The position numbers were made by a program, and so were the translations under genes. Shown piece by piece: positions 34,790-44,842 of a stretch of 64,000 nt of DNA (within the stretch, counting starts at the first letter, position 1; each line of letters starts with the position of its first letter). The stretch comes from Trifolium pratense. Its lineage: Eukaryota > Streptophyta > Magnoliopsida > Fabales > Fabaceae. Location of the stretch: contig NC_060061.1 in assembly GCF_020283565.1 (NCBI RefSeq), positions 248,001 to 312,000 on the forward strand, read 5' to 3'. The notes under the pieces were generated by a model. The model was not told where the DNA came from. It made no database searches and was given only the letters and a program-made list of their open reading frames with translations.

Positions 34790-35165
34790 TAAAACAAAAT
34801 GGATATTAAAAAAAGATCACAAGCTACCACAAAGTTTATCCATGATCTCTATTCTCTATATCTATCCAAGCTTGGCTAGCTACAGATCAGTTAGTTGTTC
34901 ATAACAATCACATGATGATTTGAATATGTCCAATCTCCAAAGGTGTGCTAAGCTATAGATTGTTAATTATTTCAACAATTTGCTAATAAGCTTCAAACTT
35001 CAACTTTCAAAATGCATTAACATAACTAGTACTGCCAGTACGTGTGCCACAGCAGAATGACAAGCTCATCGTGATCTTGTATAGTCCAAGTCATATATTT
35101 GACCATTCTGTCTTCTATAATAATCACATGATAATTGATAACAATGAGGTGAGTGAGACTACATT
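34790..35165. repeat. Duplicated non-coding block, copy B
   Basis: Partner of 27840-28275. It lacks the 19-bp micro-insertion and matching duplication found in copy A. It defines how far the asparaginase segmental duplication extends downstream. Confidence 0.85.
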
Positions 35166-35238
35166 CTGTAACTTATTTATTAGTGGTTAAAAAATAAATT
35201 CACTCCTTAAAGTAAATAACTAGTAAAAAAATTATCAA

Positions 35239-35360
35239 TAATGAATTGGTCCAAGTGGTAAGGGTTTTGGTCTCCTTAAACACGTGATTTATGCGTATGG
35301 GAACAATTTGGTTGGAAGGGGAGAACCCACCTTATGTGTCACATAGGTTCCTCGACGGAG
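35239..35360 (+). mobile_element. SINE family III copy
   Basis: Starts AATGAATTGGTCCAAGTGGT (A-box-like), continues GGTTGGAAGGGGAGAACCCA, and has a TGTGTCACATAGGTTCC block. Collinear with 42025-42117. Confidence 0.6.
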
Positions 35361-35600
35361 ATTAATCATCACTAACTGCGGTGTCTTTTTGAGGTATATC
35401 CTAAATTCACCGTCTCTTTGACACCCCAACACAAAGGCGGCTCGTCTAATTGGAGGCACTATCCAAATATTAAAAATGAACTCTTAATAAAAAAATATTA
35501 AAAATTAAAAAAGTTCACAAATTAACTTGCGAACCTGACCAATACATGTTTTTTGAGGTGAATGAAGCGAAAAGGGTAAGAAATGAAATGAGGAAGATTT

Positions 35601-35698
35601 AATTAAGCCACTGAGTTTGGTATAGCGGTGAGAGATTTGGGTAGTCCGCTATAGGTCTTGGGTTCGACCTCCAACTCATTGTAAACCAAAACAAAAAA
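35601..35698 (+). mobile_element. tRNA-like SINE with 13-bp TSD
   Basis: Flanked by ATGAGGAAGATTT at 35588-35600 and 35699-35711. The body has an A-box-like TGGTATAGCGGTGAGAG and a B-box GGGTTCGACCTCC, and ends in an A-rich tail. Pol III promoter boxes, size and TSD together make this a convincing SINE. Confidence 0.8.
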
Positions 35699-35711
35699 AT
35701 GAGGAAGATTT

Positions 35712-36988
35712 TAGAGTCGTATTACATTTACATTAAGTCCCTTTTTGCTTTGATTGTATGTTGAAATTGAAAACAAGATTTCCTCAAAAAATGAAGGAGT
35801 TTTGGTAGGAGGGAAATTTTTTGATAAAAATGTGCATTATTTGCGTCTGAAGATCCATGTATATACACACGGACCATTCACATTTTGAAAATGCAAACTC
35901 TTCTCGTGTGTTCGCATTATAACTTGTGAACAATGTTTTAAAATATTTTCATGGGGGAGGCGGGTGATCGAAGTGTGTGTGAGACAAGTGAAGTGAGACA
36001 AAATGATTAAATTTCAACATCATTCCCTGTATATGGTGCAGAACCAATTCGCAAGTTAACATGCGAGCAATGCATTTTTTATAATTTTGTAGGGCAAGTG
36101 AAAAATTGTGGGAGCGCCAAAAATTTCCAAAAAATAAGAAATAAGGGCCACATTCACATAGAGTATAGGCCCACAATTCACCAAAGTCCCAATCTCATGT
36201 TCAAGAAATTTTCGAGAGTTACTTTTATCATTCTACCGATTACTCATGCGCTATATTTTTACTCATCCGCTACTTAAATAACGGATGTTATAAAATGAAA
36301 AATTTTAGGAAAAAATGCTACTTAAGTAGTGCACAATGTTTAAGTAACTGGTAGGGCGGAAAAGTAACTTCCAAATTTTCAATTTTTTTTTCCTTCTCCT
36401 TCTTGTCCAGCCCGCTCGCTGTGTCCCTTCACTTCGACCGACGGTGACGACCCCTCTCTGGCCACCGAGCCGCCGCACCTCCGCCCACCACCATTGACGG
36501 CCCAATTGCTCAGTTCAGACAGAAGAGGGGGAAAACGGAAAAGGGAAACGAAATTCAAGGTCAGTTTTTTCTTCTTCTTTTCCATCCTTGAAATTGATCA
36601 TATTGCCTCCTTATGCTATGCTAGATAATAAAGTTAAAAGTTTTTTAGAGAAAGTTTTGATTTTTTGGTTTTTTTTTTCTCTATCAAATGGATTTATGAG
36701 TAAGGTTTAGGAAGTATGATGAGTATGGTAGTTTCATCTATTGATTTTTTACCTAAGGAATATTATAAGATAATCAATGTATTGATACTTGAAAGTTTTT
36801 CAAAATTATGTTAAGTGTTTGGGTTATCAATGTTGCTTAGTTAAGAAATTGTGTTTTTAGCTGGTAATTTTGTCATTAAAAAGATATATGAACATTTCAG
36901 CTGAGTTTCCATCCACTACTGAAGAAAAGTCTTACTATCATTGATAATTTTTGGATTAATATGTCTATATGCATTGTCAATACTCAGT
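35712..36988. other. Intergenic stretch with a GC-rich island
   Basis: Mostly AT-rich. The segment at about 36405-36500 is conspicuously GC-rich and is followed by a splice-donor-like AAG/GTCAGT (about 36559). It could be the 5' leader of the gene that became the adjacent pseudogenes. No protein family is recognisable. Confidence 0.4.
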
Positions 36989-37425
36989 AGCCTATTGCTG
37001 TTTATGGCGACGCTGGTGTGGATCATATTCTCCCACCACAATGTCGAGAAAAAGCCAAACAACTTCTTACTCATTGTTTCAATCTTGGCATTGCCGTTGA
37101 TGTCGTATGTCTTGACATTCCCCCATTCATAATCATGTGATAATGTTACATTACATTACATGCATGACCTGTTTTTTATGCATGTCTTTTTTATCTGGCA
37201 TTTTAGGATCAATCATTTGTTTATCTGTTTTTGTTGATTTTGTGGTTCTTTTATTGTGATAGGTGAGAGTGTGAGACAATTAGAAACAGATCCCCTGTTC
37301 AATTCTGGCCGTGGATCTGCTCTGACAGCGAAATGAACAGTGGAGATGGAGGAGGCTAGTATTATGGATGGTACCAAGAGAAGATGCAGTGCTGTATCTG
37401 GCATTCATTCCTGCCTCGCTTTATC
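36989..37425 (+). pseudogene. L-asparaginase copy 3, decayed and truncated
   Basis: Two exon remnants are recognisable. Exon 1 (36989-37104) begins inside AIAVYGDAGVD without a start codon and lacks the block equivalent to SALRSGAS. Exon 2 (from about 37263) has an 8-bp duplication at its splice acceptor (GTGAGAGT ahead of GTGAGACAA). A nonsense change follows: GGA of AKGTVEME has become TGA. There is also an extra GAG codon. After AVSG the sequence seems to jump to HSCLALS, matching HSYLAFS of the functional copies and implying an internal deletion, and then homology ends. Exons 3 and 4, with the catalytic Thr, are absent. Non-functional. Confidence 0.88.
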
Positions 37426-39283
37426 CAGGCCACACTACCGTTTCATCTCAAAAATCAATAATCAGATTCTGAAATCAAATCTCTCCTCTGATTTAATCAC
37501 TCTCGGCGGTTTCCTCCGCTCCTCCAAACATGTCCGTCACGTCTCACTCGGATTCGGTCGAATGGTCCCGCCCCGGTGATCTGCCGCCTCATTGACCACT
37601 ATAAAACCCCCCCAAATGATTCTTTCAGAGTTATGATCAATTGGTTCTATAAATCTCTCCACCACAAACATAAACCCTAATCCTTTTATACACTTGTTGA
37701 GGATTTTCTCTCGTGCAGGTAATCACGTCATGATTATTGAAACTTGTCAACACATGATAGAATTTCATGGTTTTGTAATTGATAAAGAAACCTTTGCATC
37801 AAATTTACTTATGGAATCTCTGTTTAAAACTTCTCAACCCAAACATGCTTTGTATGTTTTTGAACAAACGAAATACCCTAATTTCCTCACTTTCAACATT
37901 GCACTTTACCACCTTTCCCATATAAATAAATGACATTGTCAATGTTTCATATGTTCTTAGACACATGTTGAGCTTGCGTTATTGTCCTAATCATAATACT
38001 TTTAGTGCGGTTCTGGATTCATTTTGTAGAATGAATGCATTTCGGCAAGTTTATCAGATTTTGGGTCTAATGGTTGGTTTAGGGATTGAACTATCTGTCA
38101 ATGTTTGGACTGTACTCATTAATAAGTTCTGTAAAGTGCATAGGCTCGACATTGCTACTAATTTGTTCTACAAAATGATTCGCACCGGTTGTTCTCCTAA
38201 TGTTTTTACATATACTGCTTTAATTAAAGCATTTATCGAATCTAACATGGTGAATGATGCCTTACATTTGTTGAATAACATGCTTTCCGATGGTCTAGAT
38301 CCTGATTTAGTTGTTCATAATGTGTTAATTGATTGTTTTTCGAAGGCTGGAATGTATGAGGAAGCATTTCTAGCTTTTGACGGGTTGGCGAAACAAATAA
38401 ACATAAAACCTGATTTGTATGTGTATACTTCATTGTTACGTACAATCTGGCGATCTGAACGGTTTGATCTCTTACCCAAGGTAGTTCAAGATTGCAGACA
38501 CATAGGTCCTGATTTAGTGTTATGCAATGCTCTTATTAACTCTTGTGTTAAGGCTGGTGGTCATCCCGATCTTGCCGTTGCATTCTATAAACGTATGATT
38601 GATAAAGGTTTTAAGCCAGATAAACATAGCTTTGCTGGACTCCTAAGTGCACTTTGTGTTGCGAAAAGGATTGATGCAGCAGTTACTGTGTATTGTGGCC
38701 TTGTTGAAAAGGCTGATGCTCACATCCATACTGTGATAACAAATGGGCTTATACAAGCTGGTCAGTATCATAAGGCTGCCCTTTATTTTAGATCAGTAGT
38801 AGACAAGGAATATCCGCTTGATAGTGTAGCATATGCCGTTGGCATTCGTGCTCATCTTAGAGGTGGAAGAACTCTAGAGGCCAATACATTGTTTGACAAG
38901 ATGAAGGACAATGGTTTGGAACCTAATGTTCAGACATTTAATATGATACTTTCCAGTTTGTTTAAAGTAAAGGATCGTCAAACAGTTAAACAATTGCTTA
39001 AAGAGATGATTAATTCAAGAATCAAGTTGAGTGACAGAAATTTCTTCAACTTGTGTAACAGAAATTTCTTCAAGGATCAATGTTGTTTTGGAATTTGTTG
39101 GCTGAGATGAAAGATTTGGGTTTATTATCTACCAAAGTTTTGCATGCCTTAAGCTATGACAGACATTTTGAAAGTGGAAAAGCAAATTATAAACATGATA
39201 ATGAAGTTGATATAGAATGCAACTTATTTCTAGATTCTTCTTGTTCTGAAGATATGTCAGATGTAGCTGTGTCAGTTTGTTGA
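37426..39283 (+). pseudogene. Pentatricopeptide repeat (PPR) protein pseudogene, At1g16830-like
   Basis: Translated segments contain a long series of P-class PPR motifs, for example NVWTVLINKFCKVHRLDIA, NVFTYTALIKAFIESNMVND, and HSFAGLLSALCVAKRIDAA. Such proteins normally bind organellar RNA in mitochondria or plastids. The order of blocks recalls the Arabidopsis protein At1g16830, from memory. The frame is broken several times. The N-terminal region ends at GFGRMV and then hits stops. A block from about 37694 ends at HLSHINK near 37930, where a frameshift leads into NDIVNVSYVLRHMLSLRYC. The main block (37965-39110) ends in a short tandem duplication of CAGAAATTTCTTCAA, followed by another frameshift near 39078 into WNLLAEMKDLGLL. 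No continuous reading frame of family length exists. Confidence 0.85.
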
Positions 39284-40328
39284 GATCTTATTGTTACTAA
39301 TACATTTCAGCCGACGTCTAATTGAAAGGTTCATTCAATTCCTATATCGTAAAACTCGACAATCTATCCACGAGAATTTGTATTTTTTCTGCGAGGAGGG
39401 ATAAATATTATTATTTTCCAGCTAATAATAAATTTTGTTGGAGTGCATGTGTTCTCTTGTATAGTGTGTTTCTACCCCCTTATTGTTTGTCCCTAATTTT
39501 GGTTTTACGTAATGGATTCATTTTTTGTTATGTTGTTTTGTTGCTTATGGTTTATGGTTTAGCTGCATACTATTTGCAGTTCTTTGTCACTCACTGTGTA
39601 TATCCCATGCTGCATACCTTTTCAGTTCTTTGCTATCTCTTGCTGCATCAGAGCTATACTTATTTCTTTGAAGAGTACCCATTGATTTATGACTGAATGT
39701 TGTTGCTGCTGATCTTGAATTTGTTGCACTGGCTGAATATTTTGTTGCGCTGACGTGTAGATCTTGTTCCTAGTTTTGCATTATGTTTTCTTCTTTTTTC
39801 ATCACAAGGATTGGTTTTCATCAAAGAAGTGGTTTTCATAGCAAGTCTTAATTAAATTTTCATAGCATCTCTTTGGAACCATGATATTTTAGAACATCAA
39901 GTTCGAGGTTTGTTCCCATAGTTGAGATGGAAAGTCTATCTATTGCCCCTTCAATTTGATATGTTCCAATCCTATTGCTTCATTCTTGATTTCATTGATT
40001 CCTTCTCTTGTTTTACTGAATATTACATTTGACGAGAATGGGGGGACTGAATACTTCACACCTGGATTGTAGAATGTTCTCAAGCACGGGGATGTTTGCT
40101 TCTATCGCTTCTGTTGATGTAAACGTTGGGCATGCTATAGGTTCCATGCGCCTTAGAGTTGCTGCCACATATTCAAATTTGTGTTTTGTTAATTACTAAT
40201 GGAGGAGTATCTATGTTTTGTTAATCAGATTCAATATGCTATGTTTTGTTCCTTGATGAAGTCTTATTTGCCTCTGCTATTTGGTTCCTTCTAGTTTGTT
40301 CATATGTAATTGTTAATGGTTTGTGAAG
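39284..40328. other. Non-coding stretch after the PPR pseudogene
   Basis: T-rich sequence that may include the former 3' UTR of the PPR gene. An open frame at 39322-39696 lacks an ATG and has hydrophobic low-complexity composition, so it is not considered a gene. Confidence 0.45.
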
Positions 40329-40457
40329 GTCTCAAGGAACATTGATCTAGTCTATGGAAGAGGAAGCATTGCTGCATCGGTCTAATGGTTTTGGTTTCAC
40401 AAGCTGTTCATTATGGCGGTGGACATATCATTGGGTATGACCCTCATGCCTCAGAGG
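40329..40457 (+). pseudogene. Fragment of a LOG-type cytokinin riboside monophosphate phosphoribohydrolase
   Basis: Reading across frames gives VSRNIDLVYGRGSI, then GLMVLVSQAVHYGGGHIIG, then MTLMPQR. These match, in order, the LOG family stretch around YGGGSIGLMG and the following helix to the TLMPRE segment. LOG enzymes release active cytokinin bases in the cytosol. Two frameshifts (after GSI and after IIG) and a Gly-to-Arg change in the GGG motif show it is dead. Only about one exon survives and the PGGGT-E signature is missing. Confidence 0.75.
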
Positions 40458-40628
40458 TATGTCTAATTCAGGCTTTCAGCATGTAGAAAAGCTTATACTT
40501 ATAGTCATTTTTCTTTTTGTTGTAGACTTTAAAAGCTATAATAATTTCATTTCATGGTTGTGTTTATGCTACATGTTTAAATTAACAATGAGGAACAAAA
40601 GGGTATTACAATTTACAAGTCCACAAGT

Positions 40629-43347
40629 CTACAAGAAAGTTTGTGACATCATTGTGAGAAAAGTTATGAACAAAGGAAGCATATAAATATGAGAAACACA
40701 ACTAGAAATCCCAATAGAACTTGTGGCCTCGTTACTTATTGAACTAACATTGTGATATATATGACTTGAAGAGGGTACAAATTGAAGGAATGCATCAGCC
40801 ATAATTTTTCCAAGATTAATCTGGGCCGGGGTTGAAAGGTGAAGCCCATCGGGCTGAAGAGGTAAGCCCTTAGCGTCGACTGTTTTCAAGTTCAAGAGGT
40901 CAATACTCATCTGGGCTTGTCTCACTATCTCTATGTATGGGCCTAATCCTGTTGCCAAAGCCACCTACAAATAAAGATAAAATACTTCAGATTCTAGTTT
41001 AAGGTGTCTCTATAGCTTAATATTTGAGTTTATAAGTTGTCCTTGTGAAGTAATTAGCAAGGCAATTTAATTAAGCTATGAAAGTAATTTATTGCCACTA
41101 CGACAAGATAGTTTAACTATTTGTATTTCGTATATAGATTACTAGTAGTTGTTTGAATTGACAATAAATCATCCGACAGGTAGCCAATAATTATACTATG
41201 CTTAATCTAACACTTGTTTCATAGTAACGAAATAACAATAACTATAAAACTTTTGTTAAAAAAGAAAAGAAACTATTAGAGAATTTACATCAACCCTTGT
41301 TAAAAAGTTAAGTTATATTAGTCAAAAAAAGAAGGTAAAAAGTTATAGAGATTAGAGAGATTGGATCAAATATAGCTCTAACCAGTTATGTATTTTTTGT
41401 TTTGATTGAATCATCCAGTTGGATTGGCTCATGTAAACAGATAATAATGTACAGTATAGTAATAAAATGAAATAAACAAAAGTTGACTTATGCAATTGAT
41501 ATAATTGATACTCCATCTGGCTTTATTTATAAGCAAAAGTCAACAAAATATTTTGGCCTCAAATATAAGCAAAAGTTACCAAAATCAACTTCATTTAATA
41601 TTATTCTTCCAAAAGTACCCTTATTAATTGTTCTACTTTTTAACATGATTGTAGAGTCTCGATGCATATTTAATATATTGTACGGTTATTTAAAAAATTT
41701 CAATAGAAATATTACATAAAATTATGATAAAAACAGTACTCTGTGCAAAAATGAATTTTTACTTATAAAAGAGTCCGGAATAGAATATCATTTGCTGGCA
41801 AATTAGTTATTCTCCTGACAATCGACCAAAAGTTTCACTTGATTCAGAAAATGCTTCAAATCTAGTTTTATTCTCACGTCATAAAGTAGCACTCTCTTCT
41901 TACGTTGCAAATATGTGCATCCTCAACTACTTTTACTTAAAAATAAGTGAAACCAACCAAACCTAACAATTTAACGATTCATTAATTAATTATTAACCGC
42001 AATAATTAAACCATCAATACCAATAATGAATTGGTCTAAGTGGTGATAATTTTGGTCCTCTTAAGCATCGGTTGGAAGTGGAGAACACACCTTGTGTGTC
42101 GCACGGGTTCCCCGATTACTTTTAAATAAATGATCACTTTAAAAAAAAATAAATGATCACTTTTAAGAATGTTGGATATGTTTGTTACAGATTTTTTAAC
42201 TAGAATTAAAAAACATAATTAAAAAGCAATTTCAAATGAGATGATATGAATAATTTTTTTGAAAAATAGATATTTCTTAGACGAGAAAGAAAATAAGTGT
42301 CAAAAAGAGAAAATAATTTTATAATAAAATAAATCATTTTTATAGTTTTTTTTTTGTTTGACAAAGTCATTTTTATATAGTTGTATCCAAATAATCTACA
42401 TTTTTTTTAAAAGTGATTTTAATCACGGTAAACAAACATAAAATCAATTCAACTTTTTTGTAAGATATCTAAAATACCATCACAAATATTCCGTCTAACA
42501 ATTTTGGCATGCTAAAAATCAATGGCGAAGTCAGAAAATTATAGAATTTAGGTAAAATTCCACAAGGGATATAATATATAAATAGTCCAACAATAATACT
42601 CAGCTTTATCTTAAACTAACTCCTAAAAATATATATAAAAAAAAAATCGATCAGGCCTGAACAGGCTTGCTGGGCCTTGGCTTCGCCCATGCTAAAAAGG
42701 TGTCATAACAAATAATTAATGCTTTGAACCAACAAGGAGAAAAAAAAAACCTGAATTATTGGAAGCAATGGAGACTGCAAATCATCTCTGACATCTATGA
42801 AAAACTTATGAACTCTTGTTTGGTAAGATTGAGCATCCCTTAAACTTACAGTATCAGATTCCCCTTGAAACCAAAGAAGAGCTCGAACACTACCACCATC
42901 ATTCAAAGATGCCTTAACCCTCTTCATCATATGATTATAAAGAACTTTTCCTTTTTCCCATTCACTTATATTGGTACCACCAATTGCACATGGGACCAAC
43001 CCCACCAAACCAAGTTGTGAGTTTTTTTTCAACACAAAATTTGCAAACACCATTCCTGGTCCTATCCCATTTGTCTTTAGCATATCTATGTCTTGATGAA
43101 GTGGTTCATGTGCTTCCACCCATTTAAGATGTGCATTGAGTTTCAAAATCGATGAACTTGGATTGCATTCTGGTGGAACGACACCGTCCCAGGTTGTTAC
43201 ACCGGTTTTTGTGTCGTTTGTTACTCCTCCTCTTCCAGCCATGTTGCTTTGTCCAGCTAATATGAATATGTTTTTTTGTGCTTGTATATGTTTTATTGAC
43301 CATGGTTGAATAATAATAAGAAAAATTAACAAGAAAAATGAAGACAT
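40629..43347 (-). CDS. SASA-family carbohydrate esterase, two exons
   Basis: Probable secreted or cell-wall carbohydrate esterase of the plant At4g34215-like SASA (sialic-acid-specific acetylesterase-like, SGNH-fold) family. Natural substrates are uncertain, with acetylated polysaccharides likely. Exon 1 is 43347-42751 (199 codons) and exon 2 is 40964-40629 (111 codons plus stop), joined by a 1.8-kb GT-AG intron; the protein is 310 aa. Residues 1-23 form a signal peptide (hydrophobic FFLLIFLIIIQ). The catalytic Ser block is ILAGQSNMAGRGG. Further conserved blocks are GLVPCAIGGTNISEW and LLWFQGESD. Near the C-terminus PDGLHLST holds the catalytic Asp and His. A Ser-rich, then hydrophobic, C-terminal tail (LPLFITFLTMMSQ) might be a membrane or GPI-type signal. 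The intron carries a SINE and a MITE. The gene looks intact. Confidence 0.9.
41511..41783. mobile_element. Stowaway-like MITE in the esterase intron
   Basis: The left end CTCCATCTGGCTTTATTTAT follows a TA. The right end in reverse complement reads near TATTCCGGACTCTTTTATAA. TIR similarity is moderate, so the right boundary is approximate. Confidence 0.45.
42025..42117 (+). mobile_element. SINE family III copy in the esterase intron
   Basis: Contains AATGAATTGGTCTAAGTGGT, GGTTGGAAGTGGAGAACACA and GTGTCGCACGGGTTCC, collinear with 35239-35360. It is antisense to the host gene. Confidence 0.6.
42345..42366 (-). mobile_element. Poly(A) micro-insertion in the esterase intron
   Basis: On the minus strand CTTTGTCAAAC then A's, flanked by TCATTTTTATA (42334-42344 and 42367-42377). 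Confidence 0.5.
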
Positions 43348-44202
43348 TTACAAGTTTTCGGTTTGTTTTGATTGAGATTTGAGATAGATGATCTTGTTCT
43401 GTACGAGATTATTTATTTTATACACCTACACCATACCTCAAAAACACACCGAGATTAAATTATATGAAATGCTTCCCTGTCATTGTGTATAATTTAATAT
43501 TTGTCTTTTTTATTAAAAGTAAATAAATATAATATTTGCCAATTGCTTTTCATTCACACTTGGTTTAATTATTTGAGATATAATTAATAGCCTAATTTTT
43601 ACTCTAGTCATTTGTATTAAATCTAGAACAACATGGATCTTCCTCATTTGTAATATTTTATTTTGTTCGATAAAAATTCTTTGAAGCTTTTCTCTTATTT
43701 TCTTCATGGATATCATTTTGACCCTTTCTAAAATTCGTTGGACAATCTATTATCAAGTTAATGGTATACAGCCGCAAATCATTCATATACATGTACTAAG
43801 TTCAATATGTTAAATATGAAATCTCATATCGAACATAAATTAACATGAACATAAATATAAAAGGAGAGACAATCCTTCCTTTACTATAGAACCACTGATT
43901 ATATCTCTAGTATTAATCTTAGGTTCTTCAAATTTTTTAATATAGCCACATGAATTAAAATCCCACAAATAAAAATAGTAGAATTAAAATTAATTAATGA
44001 TTAATTAGATAGCCACGTGAATAGTCTTGGTCTACTCTGGCCAAAATATAATATTCTTGGTCTAAATTTTCAACTTTTTTATAAAAGAGTAGGGGATTGG
44101 TTTCCACCAAAAAAAGAAAAAAAGGGGATTGGTCCAAATAAGACATCCATATGATCCATGTGTGAATTGAATTGAATTGAATTTATATTATATGCAACAT
44201 AA
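43348..44202. other. Divergent flank of the esterase gene
   Basis: Presumed promoter region for the minus-strand esterase. AT-rich, with a micro-insertion candidate at 44102-44122 flanked by AGGGGATTGGT and a short GAATT repeat near 44165-44182. Confidence 0.45.
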
Positions 44203-44339
44203 GTGTAAAGTTATTTTACGTATGCATCCAATAATATACTAACACATCATGTATGATATTTAAAAACACATGATGTGTCACATTCATTAAATGATGTGGC
44301 AACATATCATTGGATATATGTGTAAAAAAATTTTACACC
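44203..44339. mobile_element. Foldback MITE
   Basis: Ends GTGTAAAGTTATTTTAC and GTGTAAAAAAATTTTACAC. Inner arms CATCCAATAATATA and TATCATTGGATATATG are inverted, and ACACATCATG/CATGATGTGT sits at the centre. Confidence 0.6.
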
Positions 44340-44563
44340 GACAGTGCATAACAATTAAACTCGGTGTGAATTAAACTTTTTTTTTTATAAAAAACATCTT
44401 TAACAAAGCTCAACTCCAAATAATGAGCATTAAGGTAAGCTCCATCGTTCATTCAATAAAAATTAGTTTAGTTGTTGAATAGTCAGTCTACAGGTATGGT
44501 ATTGCTTATCTTATCTAATTTGTTGGAAGGTATTTTTAGTTTTTACTTGAGAGTTTACACTAA

Positions 44564-44839
44564 GGCTCTGTTTGGATCGATGGAATGCGATGGAATGGAA
44601 CGGAATGGAGTATAATAATGTTTCATTGTTTGGATTTGTAAAATAATAATGGAATGAAATGAAATATGATGGAATGAATTTCATCCAATACCACCATTTA
44701 CCTTTAATTTTGTTCATATTCTTTTTAAAATATCCAAACAATGGAACGAAAGATTTATTTCATTCCGCTCCATCCCATTCCACCCCACTCTATTTCGCTC
44801 CGCTCCATTCTATTATATTTCATCAATCCAAACAGAGCC
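44564..44839. mobile_element. Tourist/Harbinger-type MITE, 276 bp
   Basis: Flanked by TAA on both sides (44561-44563 and 44840-44842). Perfect terminal repeats GGCTCTGTTTGGAT and ATCCAAACAGAGCC. Internal arms of repeated GGAATGGAA-type sequence are inverted. The TAA duplication and GGCTCTGTTTGG end are the hallmark of PIF/Harbinger MITEs. Confidence 0.9.
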
Positions 44840-44842
44840 TAA

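Noticed and set aside
39322..39696. A 124-residue hydrophobic open frame
   Set aside because: No ATG start; the sequence is T-rich and follows a pseudogene, consistent with an old 3' UTR rather than a membrane protein.
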